A stretch of DNA of 47,822 bases. Origin: Sphingopyxis sp. HIX (GTDB lineage: Bacteria; Pseudomonadota; Alphaproteobacteria; Sphingomonadales; Sphingomonadaceae). Numbering within the stretch: position 1 is the stretch's first letter; every line of letters starts with the position of its first letter. A model generated the notes under the pieces. It was not told where the DNA came from, did no database searches, and was given only the letters and a program-made list of their open reading frames with translations. Below are positions 1 through 7,126 of this stretch, piece after piece. The stretch is taken from NCBI RefSeq assembly GCF_001468285.1, contig NZ_LNSB01000042.1, positions 1 through 47,822 on the forward strand. Direction: 5' to 3'. The position numbers and the translations under genes were made by a program.

Positions 1-118
1 GCGATGCGGGCCGTCGGCGGGCAGCCGCTCTCCCCGGGGCGCCCCGCCAGACCGGCCTTGCCCGCGGTCGCCGCCTGTGGTTTCACCATGCCCCCGGGGC
101 ATGCAGGGAGGGTAAAAT

Positions 119-763
119 ATGTTCCAGATATTGGCCGCAACGCAGGCCGCCGCCACCGCCGCCGCCCCGCCGGCTGCTCCGCCCGCCGCCGCGGCCGCCG
201 TCCCCATCGCCGTGCCCGCGCAGACTATCCCGGCGCAGACGATCAGCGCGTCGGACGTCGCGGCCTATATCGACCCGCGCGATATCGCCGCCTATCTGCC
301 CGCGCCGCCGCCGACCACCGAGATGGTGGCGATCAGCGACAGCTTCTTCCGCCTGATGGAAAATATCACGATGGTGGCGCTGTTCGTCGTCGGCTTTTTC
401 CTCGTGTCGCGGCTGATCCACGCGTGGATGATGCACCGCTCGATCCGCCGCGCGCTCGACGCCAAGTCCGACTCGGTCACCCCGCTGATCGAAAAGCTCA
501 ACAAGCCCTATGAGCATATCGGTCCTTGGAAGCTCGGCACCACCGGCAGCAGCAGCGGCAACAACGAGGACCGCAACGGCTTGGTGCTGCTCGCGATCGG
601 CCTCGCCATGGCCGGTTTCGGACTGATCCAGGGCGACGAGCAGATGATCCGCGAGGCCGCCGGCGCCGCGCTCTTCCCCGCCTTCGTCGGCATCGCGCTG
701 CTGGTCCGCCGCCGCGTCGCGCGCGCGGCGGCCGCCGAGGACCGCATCGCGGACCACGGATGA
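119..763 (+). CDS. Membrane protein of unknown function (DUF6249-like)
   Basis: The product has 214 residues. It begins with an Ala/Pro-rich stretch of about 75 residues with low complexity. A hydrophobic segment follows at about 90-110 (ITMVALFVVGFFLVSRLI), then a charged linker. A second hydrophobic hairpin lies near 160-200 (GLVLLAIGLAMAGFGLIQ and AALFPAFVGIALLV), and the tail is Arg/Ala-rich. This layout resembles the DUF6249 proteins found beside ECF sigma factors in sphingomonads; that assignment is from memory of the family. The stop is 4 bases before the sigma-factor start, so the two are probably co-transcribed. The reading frame in bases 1-118 is not convincing as a gene. Function unknown. 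Confidence 0.75.
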   Translation: MFQILAATQAAATAAAPPAAPPAAAAAVPIAVPAQTIPAQTISASDVAAYIDPRDIAAYLPAPPPTTEMVAISDSFFRLMENITMVALFVVGFFLVSRLIHAWMMHRSIRRALDAKSDSVTPLIEKLNKPYEHIGPWKLGTTGSSSGNNEDRNGLVLLAIGLAMAGFGLIQGDEQMIREAAGAALFPAFVGIALLVRRRVARAAAAEDRIADHG

Positions 764-767
764 AAGC

Positions 768-1301
768 GTGGCCGATGAGGACTTTGCCCTCAACCAGCGT
801 GTCGCCGGGGGAGACCGCGCCGCTTTCCAGCTCCTCGTGCTCCGGCACGAGGGGCGTCTGCGCGCCTTCCTGTCGCGCGCCGCGGGCAGCGAGGCCGACG
901 GCGACGACCTCGCGCAGGAGGCCTTTGTCCGCGCTTGGCGCCGCGCGGGCGACTATCGCGGGCAGGGGAGCTATGCGGCGTGGGTCATGGGGATCGGCTG
1001 GCGCCTCTTCCTCGACCAGCGCCGCACCGCGAAACGCCGCGAGGGCCTGGCCGCGCAGGACGAGGATGCCGTCACCAGCAGCAACCCGCACGGCGCGACC
1101 GACGCCGCGATCGACGCCGACCGCCTCCTCGCGGGCCTGTCGGTGCAGGAACGCGCCGCGCTCACCCTCTGTTTCGGCCATGGCTGGTCGCACGGCGAGG
1201 CGGCCGAGATCATGGGGGTGCCACTCGGCACGCTCAAATCTTTGGTCTTGCGCGGCCGCGCCAAGGCGCAGAAACTGATCGGCGAAGGAGGCGCGGCATG
1301 A
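768..1301 (+). CDS. ECF-type RNA polymerase sigma factor
   Basis: The product has 177 residues, the usual size for a group IV sigma factor. Region 2 is at about 18-80, with the core-binding and -10 recognition motif DDLAQEAFVRAWR. Region 4 is at about 125-172, with LSVQERAALTLCFGHGWSHGEAAEIMG split over the two helices of a helix-turn-helix ending GTLKSLVLRGRAKAQK. The start is GTG at 768, four bases after the upstream stop, and no strong Shine-Dalgarno is visible. The 3' end overlaps the next start as ATGA. It should direct RNA polymerase to a small regulon. The flanking membrane proteins are the natural candidates for controlling it, although no zinc-binding anti-sigma motif is present. Confidence 0.9.
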   Translation: MADEDFALNQRVAGGDRAAFQLLVLRHEGRLRAFLSRAAGSEADGDDLAQEAFVRAWRRAGDYRGQGSYAAWVMGIGWRLFLDQRRTAKRREGLAAQDEDAVTSSNPHGATDAAIDADRLLAGLSVQERAALTLCFGHGWSHGEAAEIMGVPLGTLKSLVLRGRAKAQKLIGEGGAA

Positions 1302-1624
1302 CCGGCTCGGACGACAGCGCGATCGACGCGATGCTGGGCACCATGCTCGCGCCTCCCGCGCGTGCCGGCGACCGCGCCTTCGCGGTGCAGGTCGATCGCG
1401 CGATCGATGCGCAGGCCGCCTATGCCCGCGCGCGGTCGCGCTTCTGGACCAGCTTCGCCTTTGAGGCGCTGGCCGTCGCGGCGCTGCTTGCCGGCCTCTG
1501 GCTGCTCTCGGGCACGCCCCTGCTCGCGCCGCTCGCCGGCCCCGGCCAATGGGGCGTCGCGCCGCCCTTGCTGCTGATCCTGCTGCTGTGGTTCGGCGGC
1601 ACGCAAAGGCTGCGCAGCGCCTGA
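1298..1624 (+). CDS. Small membrane protein, possible anti-sigma partner
   Basis: The product has 108 residues. A soluble N-terminal half of about 45 residues (acidic start MTGSDDSAIDAMLG) is followed by two predicted transmembrane helices at about 50-70 (FAFEALAVAALLAGLWLL) and 85-102 (APPLLLILLLWFG). The start ATG overlaps the sigma-factor stop (ATGA), which implies translational coupling. A short cytoplasmic domain plus membrane anchor encoded directly after an ECF sigma gene is the typical anti-sigma arrangement. However, there is no HxxxCxxC motif, so the role is inferred from position only. It is followed by two hairpins at 1638-1700. Confidence 0.75.
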   Translation: MTGSDDSAIDAMLGTMLAPPARAGDRAFAVQVDRAIDAQAAYARARSRFWTSFAFEALAVAALLAGLWLLSGTPLLAPLAGPGQWGVAPPLLLILLLWFGGTQRLRSA

Positions 1625-1637
1625 TCCGCCCAAAAAG

Positions 1638-1665
1638 GAAGCCCGCCGGTTTCCCGGCGGGCTTC
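1638..1665. terminator. GC-rich hairpin, probable bidirectional terminator
   Basis: A perfect 12-bp stem (GAAGCCCGCCGG pairing with CCGGCGGGCTTC) closes a TTTC loop 13 bases after the stop at 1624. The flanking A-run at 1632-1636 would be a U-tract on the minus strand. On the plus strand there is no U-tract, so termination of the sigma operon would rely on stem stability or on the second hairpin. Confidence 0.6.
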
Positions 1666-1671
1666 AAACGA

Positions 1672-1700
1672 ACAGGATGGTCCCGGCGGGGCCATCCTGT
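1672..1700. terminator. Second tandem hairpin
   Basis: ACAGGATGG at 1672-1680 pairs with CCATCCTGT at 1692-1700. The stem extends inward by TCCC/GGGG with one G-U pair, leaving a three-base loop. There is no U-tract. It sits 6 bases after the first hairpin and probably reinforces it. Confidence 0.4.
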
Positions 1701-1729
1701 CCTTGGGTCGCCCCCATGGAATGACCGAT

Positions 1730-1761
1730 TTGACCGCGGCCCGCGCTACCCATATGGGTAG
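1730..1761 (+). promoter_or_regulatory. Promoter with overlapping 16-bp palindromic operator
   Basis: TTGACC at 1730-1735 and TATGGG at 1753-1758 are separated by 17 bases and read as -35 and -10 boxes. A perfect palindrome, CTACCCATATGGGTAG, lies at 1746-1761 and covers the -10 box. The next gene downstream is a LuxR-type regulator starting at 1847, so the palindrome is a candidate autoregulatory site. Confidence 0.5.
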
Positions 1762-1846
1762 GGGGCGAAGTTTTTTGTCGCCCGCGATTACATATTGATC
1801 AGGCGCGTTTTTCCGCCGCTCCCTCCCACCGATCTTCCTGCCGGGG

Positions 1847-3016
1847 ATGTCGATGCCGAACGAAGTGCTTTCGCCTTTTCCGCCCGGTCACAATGCGGCG
1901 GCCGAATGGGAGGTCCTCAACGCGCTGATCGGCGAAATCTATGATTCGGTGCTCCACCCCGAACGTTGGAACGACACGCTCGCGCGCATCACCAACACGC
2001 TCTGCCCGCTCGGCTGGGACGCCGCCTTCCTGCTCTGGGAAAGCGGCAATCCGCCCGCCGCGCGCTTCGTCGCCGCGACCGGGCTCGCGGCGGGGGTGCA
2101 GGAAATCTACGCCGCGGTCTATGCCGGCCGCCACGAATGGTCGCGCAAGATGATGCGCTATGCCAGCGGCAGCGTCGTCGACAGCAACGACATCATGACC
2201 CGCGAGGAATTCGCCGAGACCGAATTCTCGCGCAATTTCCTCGCGCCCTGGGGCATCGACCGGCTCGTCGCGGTGCTGCTCGATCGCCGCGGCAGCGAAC
2301 ATCTGGGACTGTTGATGCCCGGCCCCGGGGATCGCGACGTCGAGCGGCTGAAGCGCGGCCTGCGCACGCTGGCGCCGCATATCCAGCGCGCGATGCGGAT
2401 CAGCGACCGGGTGGCGACGCTCGAACTCGCCGCGGGCGCCGCGCGCGCCGCCGCCGACGTCGCCCCTTTTGCGATCTTCAGCCTCGACGACCAGCTCAAT
2501 ATCCTCGCCGCCAACGGCCGCGCCCCGCAATATGAGCGCGCGGGCTTCGTCCGGCTCGAGGGCGACCGCTTCGCCTTCACCCATCCCGCCAGCCAGAAGG
2601 TCGTGCTCGATCTGCTGCGCAACCCCAACCCCGCGGGGCTCGCTTTCCAGACGCTGGGCAAGGGCGGCAAGGAATGCCCCGTGCTCGCCGCGCGGATCAC
2701 GCGCCAGTCGGTGCCGCAGATCGGCGGCGTCGCGCTCGGCGCCTCGCTGATCGTCACTTTGGGCAGCGCGCCGGGCGAGACGCCCGTCGTCGCGGTCGAC
2801 CGCATCGCGCAATGGTTCGGGCTCACCCCCGCCGAGGCGCGGCTGGCGGTTGCGCTCGACGCCGGCCAGTCGCTCAACGATTATGCCGCCGAGCGCGCGA
2901 TCAGCCTCAACGCCGTGCGCTTCCTCCTGAAGGGCGTGTTCCGCAAGACCGGCGCGACCAGCCAGGCGCAATTGCTCGCGACGCTCGCGCGCCTGCCCGC
3001 GACGAGCGAGGCCTGA
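1847..3016 (+). CDS. LuxR-type helix-turn-helix transcriptional regulator
   Basis: The product has 389 residues. Its C-terminal 65 residues form a LuxR/GerE-type DNA-binding domain: WFGLTPAEARLAVALDAG, then ISLNAVRFLLKGVFRKTGA, then SQAQLLATLARLP. The first 200 residues and the middle (about 205-300, FAIFSLDDQLNILAANGRA) look like a sensory region, the second part PAS-like. No phosphoacceptor receiver domain and no autoinducer-binding signature could be recognised. Codon 3 is also ATG, so the start could be 6 bases later. A palindrome that overlaps its likely promoter suggests autoregulation. The ligand is unknown. Confidence 0.85.
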   Translation: MSMPNEVLSPFPPGHNAAAEWEVLNALIGEIYDSVLHPERWNDTLARITNTLCPLGWDAAFLLWESGNPPAARFVAATGLAAGVQEIYAAVYAGRHEWSRKMMRYASGSVVDSNDIMTREEFAETEFSRNFLAPWGIDRLVAVLLDRRGSEHLGLLMPGPGDRDVERLKRGLRTLAPHIQRAMRISDRVATLELAAGAARAAADVAPFAIFSLDDQLNILAANGRAPQYERAGFVRLEGDRFAFTHPASQKVVLDLLRNPNPAGLAFQTLGKGGKECPVLAARITRQSVPQIGGVALGASLIVTLGSAPGETPVVAVDRIAQWFGLTPAEARLAVALDAGQSLNDYAAERAISLNAVRFLLKGVFRKTGATSQAQLLATLARLPATSEA

Positions 3017-3025
3017 CGCCGCCGA

Positions 3026-3760
3026 TCAGGCGGGCGCGCCGTCCTCGTCGTCGATGCCCTGATATTTGAGCTGCAGGTAACGCTCGCGCGTCGCGAGCTT
3101 GTCGAGCTCGCCCGCCGCCAGGCTGCGCGCGGCCTGACCGATCTCGCTTTCCAGCGTCTTGAGCCCGCCGAGCAAGGTTTCGTCGGGGGTCCGCCCGGCA
3201 TGCGCTTCGCTACGCAGCCCCGCGGGGATGCGCTGGTACCCCGCGACCAGCTCCGGCAGATCCTCGCCGACCAGCTTGCGGATATTCGCCGCCGCGGGGC
3301 TCGATGCGTCGAGCGTCTGCAGCTGCGGCGCGAGCAGGTCGAGCTGCACCCCGATCCCGTCGACCAGCTGGCGCGCGGGCGCGGGCAGGGCGGGGCGCTG
3401 CGCCTCGAGCCAGATTTCGGTGCGCCCCGCGAGCTGCTTGAGGTCGGCCTTGGGCAGGTCGGCCTGCTGCGGCTCGGGAAAGGGCGACCGCCCGAACAAG
3501 ACCGCGACTCCGATCAGCAGCACGAACAGCGCCAGCAGCCCGGTGAAACCCAGCGGCTGGATCAGCGCGCCGAACAGCGCCGCGCCGATCAGCACCACGC
3601 CCGCCGCGATCAGCATCCGGCCCAGCTTCTTGTAGAGATGCTGGCGGCGCAGCGCGACGCTCTTGGTGCCGATCGGCCGCCGCCGCTCGCGCGACCGCTC
3701 GATCGCGGAGGCGGCCGACAGCCGGACCTTGTCGACTTCGCTCATGCTCATCGTCGCCAC
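3026..3760 (-). CDS. XpaC-like membrane protein, TelA partner
   Basis: The product has 244 residues. A basic N-terminal region (about 1-45) is followed by two adjoining transmembrane helices at about 47-90 (MLIAAGVVLIGAALFGALIQ and FTGLLALFVLLIGVAVLFG). A largely helical soluble C-terminal half follows. I assign it to the XpaC/5-bromo-4-chloroindolyl phosphate hydrolysis family from this layout and from its position directly after telA. The telA stop TAA is immediately followed by the GTG start (TAAGTG), with GAGGG as ribosome-binding site at the end of telA. An ATG three codons in (3751) is an alternative start. The enzymatic activity in the family name is not established for this protein. 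Confidence 0.7.
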   Translation of the reverse strand: MATMSMSEVDKVRLSAASAIERSRERRRPIGTKSVALRRQHLYKKLGRMLIAAGVVLIGAALFGALIQPLGFTGLLALFVLLIGVAVLFGRSPFPEPQQADLPKADLKQLAGRTEIWLEAQRPALPAPARQLVDGIGVQLDLLAPQLQTLDASSPAAANIRKLVGEDLPELVAGYQRIPAGLRSEAHAGRTPDETLLGGLKTLESEIGQAARSLAAGELDKLATRERYLQLKYQGIDDEDGAPA

Positions 3761-4972
3761 TTATCCCTCTAGCGCGGCGAGCGGGCTCGCGGCGCCGCCG
3801 ACGCTCGCCTGCGCCTGACTCGCGCCCTCGGCGCGCGCGATATAACCCTTGGACTTGGCGACCTCGCCCTCCAGCGTCGTGACCGTGGTCTTCATCGTGT
3901 CGAGCGCCTTCAGCTTGAAGGTGTCGATCGCGTCCATCGTGTCATAGATATTCTGGAAGGCGCGCTGCAGCGTCTCCATCGGGATCGTGCTCGACGCGGC
4001 CTGCTCGTGGATGCGCGCGGTATTGTCCTTCAGCATCTGCGACGTGCCGTCGATGATGTTCGCGGTGGTGGTGTTGAGCGCGGTGATCTGTTCGAGCACC
4101 AGCTTCTGGTTGGTCATCGCCTGCGCGACGGTGATCGCGGTCTTGAGCGCGCCGACGGTGGTGGTCGAGGCGCGGTCGACGCCCTTCACCAGCTCGACAT
4201 TATTCTTCTTGACCAGGTCGAGCGCGAGGTAACCTTGGACCGTCACCGCCATCTGGGTGAGCAAATCCTGCGTCCGCTGGCGCGCGTAGAAGAGCGCATT
4301 CTCGCGGATCACCTTCGCCTTGGCGGGGTTGGTGCCGTCGAGCTCGGTCGCCTTCGCCTCGAGCCGTTCGTCGAGCTTGCCGGCGATGTGGATCATCTGC
4401 TCGAGCTTGCCCATCGCCTCCCACAGCTTGCGCCGCTCGACGTCGATTGCCGCATTGTCCATCAGCAGCTCGTCCTTGCCGTTGCTGAGCGCGGTGAGGA
4501 TGCCGCCGATATGCGTCTGCGCGCTGCGATATTGCGCGAAATAATTGGTGATCTTGCTGCCGAAGATCTTGTCGAGGAAGCCGCGCTTGTCGAGCAGCTT
4601 GCCGTTCGCCGACGGGTCGAGCCGCTCGACGGTGTTGCGCAGCTCGATGAGGTTCTTGCCGATGTCGGTGTCGCGGTCCATCGCCTTGACCGGGCGATCG
4701 AGGAAGCGATTCGACTGGCTCGCCGCCTCCAGCATCTCCTTGCGGCCCATATTGGTGATCTGGTCGATCTTCTGGCCGAAGGCGGGCGAATTCTCGTCCT
4801 GCGCGACCAGGTCGTCGATGAAGCTGTCGACGCGCTCGTCGAGCTTGGTGCGCTGCTCGCTCGACAGCGGCACCAGGCCGGCGGCCTTCTCGGGCGTCAC
4901 GGGGGGCATCGGCTCGGGCGGCGTCAGTTTCAGCTCGTCGGTCGCCGTCGCGGTTGCGGTCAGTTCGCTCAT
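3761..4972 (-). CDS. telA: TelA-family toxic anion resistance protein
   Basis: The product has 403 residues and is helical throughout. Family-typical stretches are NMGRKEMLEAASQSNRFLDRP (about 80-100), FFARTE-like FAQYRSAQTHIGGILTAL (about 150) and RQRTQDLLTQMAVTVQGYLAL (about 235). The long C-terminal coil includes NTTTANIIDGTSQMLKDN. Plasmid TelA/KlaA proteins are linked to tellurite resistance. Chromosomal copies paired with XpaC are associated with envelope stress, and their biochemistry is unknown. I chose ATG 4972 because GAAGGAAG lies just upstream; an in-frame ATG at 4987 is possible. It forms an operon with the xpaC-like gene. Confidence 0.85.
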   Translation of the reverse strand: MSELTATATATDELKLTPPEPMPPVTPEKAAGLVPLSSEQRTKLDERVDSFIDDLVAQDENSPAFGQKIDQITNMGRKEMLEAASQSNRFLDRPVKAMDRDTDIGKNLIELRNTVERLDPSANGKLLDKRGFLDKIFGSKITNYFAQYRSAQTHIGGILTALSNGKDELLMDNAAIDVERRKLWEAMGKLEQMIHIAGKLDERLEAKATELDGTNPAKAKVIRENALFYARQRTQDLLTQMAVTVQGYLALDLVKKNNVELVKGVDRASTTTVGALKTAITVAQAMTNQKLVLEQITALNTTTANIIDGTSQMLKDNTARIHEQAASSTIPMETLQRAFQNIYDTMDAIDTFKLKALDTMKTTVTTLEGEVAKSKGYIARAEGASQAQASVGGAASPLAALEG

Positions 4973-5003
4973 TCGTCTTCCTTCCACCCCTTTGCCGCCA
5001 GCC

Positions 5004-5033
5004 TATATGGCATGCGGACCTGTGTTATTCAAG
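5004..5033 (-). promoter_or_regulatory. Putative telA promoter, sigma-70 or sigma-32 like
   Basis: Read on the minus strand, TTGAAT at 5027-5032 and CATATA at 5004-5009 are 17 bases apart, about 32 bases before the telA start. The extended forms CTTGAA and GCCATATA also resemble a heat-shock (RpoH) promoter. The choice between the two sigma factors cannot be made from sequence alone. Confidence 0.4.
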
Positions 5034-5058
5034 CACTACACCTATTGATGTTCGCGGC

Positions 5059-5129
5059 GCCGGCCCGCTCCCCCACCCAGCCTCCCACAGCATACCCTGT
5101 CGGGAGGCTGGGTGGGGGAGCGGGCCGGC
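5059..5129. repeat. Palindromic intergenic repeat, 28-bp perfect arms
   Basis: Arms at 5059-5086 and 5102-5129 are exact reverse complements around a 15-base spacer, which itself holds ACAG/CTGT. Pairing stops abruptly on both sides. It lies 4 bases after the stop of the SBF-like transporter gene (minus strand), where it could act as a terminator. The arm length equals that of four other loci in this window. Confidence 0.85.
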
Positions 5130-5133
5130 ACCG

Positions 5134-6084
5134 CTAATTCTTCTTCAGCCCCGGCGCGATCCACGCCGAGAGGATCAGCTGCGCCATATGATAGACGAGG
5201 ATCGGCACCAGCACCATGCCCGCGACCGCGGGCGGAAACAGTGTCGCGGCGAGCGGCGCGCCGACCGCGATGCTCTTCTGCGCCCCCGCAAAGAGGAGCG
5301 TGATCCGGTCGGCGCGCGCCAGCTTCAGCAGTGCGCCGAACCCCCACGCCCCGCCGAACGCCAGCGCCAGCAGCACCGCCACGACGCCGCACACGATCCC
5401 GATCTCGCGCGCGTCGAGCAATTGCCAGATCCCTGCGACCACCGCGGCCGAAAAGGCGACATAGACCGCGATCGCGATCGCGCTGCGGTCCATGAAGGTC
5501 GCCAGTTCCTTGTGCGCCAGCACCCACGGCCGCAGCCAGCGCTGCACCAGCTGCCCCGCGACGAAGGGCAGCAGCAATATCGCGACGATGCGCAGCACCG
5601 CCTCGCCATGAATCTCGCCCGCGCTCCCCGCCAGCCCCGCGAACAGCAAAGGCGAGGCGACGACCCCGGTCAGGTTGAGCAGCGCCGCCGCGACGACGCT
5701 CGCCGCGACATTGCCGCCGGCAAGCCCGCTCGCCGCGGTCGCCGACTGCACGGTGGAGGGCAGGATGCCGAGGAACAGGAACCCCAGCGCCAGCGTCGCG
5801 GGCAGGAACGCCGCAGTCGCCGCCTGCGCGCCGAGCCCCAGCAGCGCCATCGCCCCGAAACAGAAAGCCAGCGCGCCGCCCTGGAGCTTCCAGTTGCGGA
5901 TGCCGTGCAGCACCTCGTCGCGCGGCAGCCGCACGCCGTTGAGGAAAAACAGGAACACCACCGCCGCGGTCGAAACGCCCTGCGCGACGGGCACCATGCT
6001 TCCGCGCACCGGCAGCAGGCTGGCGAGCAGGATCGTCGCGAGGAGCAGAGGAACGAAACGGTCGGGAAAGATGCGCGAAAGCAT
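5134..6084 (-). CDS. SBF-like (bile acid:sodium symporter family) transporter
   Basis: The product has 316 residues and about ten hydrophobic segments spanning the whole length, matching the SBF-like/YfeH branch of the bile acid:Na+ symporter superfamily. Recognisable stretches are VFLFFLNGVRLPRDEVLHG (about 45-65), LGILPSTVQSATAASGLAGG (about 105-125) and the C-terminal LFAGAQKSIAVGAPLAATLF (about 265-285). The last corresponds to the conserved sodium/substrate crossover region. I chose the ATG at 6084; an upstream TTG at 6120 is in frame but adds a Pro/Arg-rich unlikely leader. The substrate is not predictable. The gene is separated from telA by a palindromic repeat. Confidence 0.85.
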   Translation of the reverse strand: MLSRIFPDRFVPLLLATILLASLLPVRGSMVPVAQGVSTAAVVFLFFLNGVRLPRDEVLHGIRNWKLQGGALAFCFGAMALLGLGAQAATAAFLPATLALGFLFLGILPSTVQSATAASGLAGGNVAASVVAAALLNLTGVVASPLLFAGLAGSAGEIHGEAVLRIVAILLLPFVAGQLVQRWLRPWVLAHKELATFMDRSAIAIAVYVAFSAAVVAGIWQLLDAREIGIVCGVVAVLLALAFGGAWGFGALLKLARADRITLLFAGAQKSIAVGAPLAATLFPPAVAGMVLVPILVYHMAQLILSAWIAPGLKKN

Positions 6085-6131
6085 GGAGCGAGCGATGGCG
6101 GGGGAAGGGCGGGTTGGCAAGCCACTCAGAT

Positions 6132-6189
6132 CCTCCCCGTGGCGAAGCCATGGGGAGGGGGACCGCCGCGAAGCGGTGGTGGAGGGGTC
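6132..6189. repeat. Two adjacent REP-like hairpins
   Basis: CCTCCCC and GGGGAGG enclose TGGC-GAA-GCCA (6132-6158). Directly after comes a second hairpin around CCGC-GAA-GCGG within 6162-6180. The same two-hairpin unit, with the same GAA loops and the downstream GGAGGGGT, begins the repeats at 7787 and 42875, so this looks like a single half-unit of that family. Confidence 0.7.
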
Positions 6190-6224
6190 AGCAACGTCGC
6201 CTCACCAACCAACTGTGGCAATAG

Positions 6225-6391
6225 TTCACGCGGAGACGCGGAGACACGGAGAGATTTTCTCATCTCCGTTCGTGCTGAGCTTGTCGAAGCACCGTCCTTC
6301 TCTCCAACGTTAAAAGAAAGAACGGCCCTTCGACAAGCTCAGGGCAAACGGCTGGTGGAGACGCCTCCGCGCCTCCGCGCCTCCGCGTGAA
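6225..6391. repeat. Nested inverted repeat with 8-base tandem arms
   Basis: Outer arms at 6225-6251 and 6365-6391 are imperfect reverse complements. Each is built of three tandem 8-base units (CGCGGAGA-type on the left, GCCTCCGC-type on the right). Nested inside are 28-base arms at 6266-6293 and 6324-6351, whose central 15 bases (CTGAGCTTGTCGAAG) match perfectly. Together with the hairpins at 6132-6189 this fills most of the 388-base gap between 6084 and 6473. I see no gene in that gap and nothing recognisable in 6392-6472. Confidence 0.75.
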
Positions 6392-6472
6392 CCAAATTTT
6401 CCGGCTCCGCGGCTCGGCGCGAATCCTGTCATCAACACTGGCGATGATCGCCGCACCCGCTAAACCCACCCC

Positions 6473-7126
6473 ATGAACCTCCTCATCCTCGCCGCCCTCC
6501 CCGAAGAAGGTGACTCCCTCTTCCCCGGCACCAGCACCCCGATCCACGGCGCCTTCCCCGTCCGCCGCCTCGTCGCGCACGGCCACGCCATCACCGTCGC
6601 CACCTGTGGCCTCGGCAAGGTCAACGCCGCGCTCGCCGCGGGCCTGTTCGCCGCCGACGCCGACGTCCTGCTGATGAGCGGCACCTGCGGCGCGCTCGGT
6701 GCCGAGCCCGGCCGCGCCTATTGGCTCGCCGAGGCGGTGCAGCACGACTATGGCGCGAACGAGCCCGGCCGCTTTCGCCGCTACCGCGCCGGCGACTGGC
6801 CGATGGGCGAGGCCGGGGAGGCGCATTTCGCCGCGATGCCCGACCCCGGCCTCGGCTTGCCGCATGCGCGCATCGCCAGCGGCGACAGCTTCGTCGCCTG
6901 TCCCCAAGCTGCCGCCGATCTGAAGGCCAGCCTCGGCGCGACGCTCGTCGACATGGAGGTCGGCGCGGTGGCGCAGGTCGCGGCGCGCCTCGGCAAGCCC
7001 TGGGCCGCGATCAAGGCGGTGACCGACGATGCCAACGACGCCAGCGGCGGGGATTTCCAGGCCAACCTCCTCCGCGCCGCGCGCCAGGCCGCGGCCGAGG
7101 TCGAACGACTGGTCGCGATGCTGTGA
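6473..7126 (+). CDS. MTA/SAH nucleosidase-like purine phosphorylase-family protein
   Basis: The product has 217 residues, close to the 230 usual for 5'-methylthioadenosine/S-adenosylhomocysteine nucleosidase (MtnN). Family landmarks in order are the N-terminal LLILAALPEEGD, VATCGLGKVNAALAA (about 45), LLMSGTCGALG (about 65), ARIASGDSFVACP (about 135-147), VDMEVGAVAQVAARLG (about 160-175, with the substrate ribose-binding Met-Glu) and AIKAVTDDAND (about 180, with the acid/base Asp region). It should hydrolyse the N-glycosidic bond of MTA or a related nucleoside in the cytoplasm. The futalosine-hydrolase branch cannot be excluded, although no menaquinone gene is nearby. It overlaps the next gene by GTGA. 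Confidence 0.75.
   Translation: MNLLILAALPEEGDSLFPGTSTPIHGAFPVRRLVAHGHAITVATCGLGKVNAALAAGLFAADADVLLMSGTCGALGAEPGRAYWLAEAVQHDYGANEPGRFRRYRAGDWPMGEAGEAHFAAMPDPGLGLPHARIASGDSFVACPQAAADLKASLGATLVDMEVGAVAQVAARLGKPWAAIKAVTDDANDASGGDFQANLLRAARQAAAEVERLVAML

Noticed and set aside
87..103. Palindrome CATGCCCCC-GGGGCATG before the first gene
   Set aside because: It has no room for an RNA loop and no associated promoter or regulator, so no function can be supported.
4..513. Open frame at the left edge
   Set aside because: It is Arg-rich and overlaps the membrane-protein gene at 119, which has a better composition and layout. Bases 1-118 hold no supported gene.
5042..6151. Alternative frame antisense and parallel to the SBF-like gene
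   Set aside because: It lacks hydrophobic segments and is explained as an offset frame of the transporter gene.
6225..6391. Short regular repeats as a possible CRISPR array
   Set aside because: The units are 8 bases, contiguous and mirrored, with no spacers and no cas genes.
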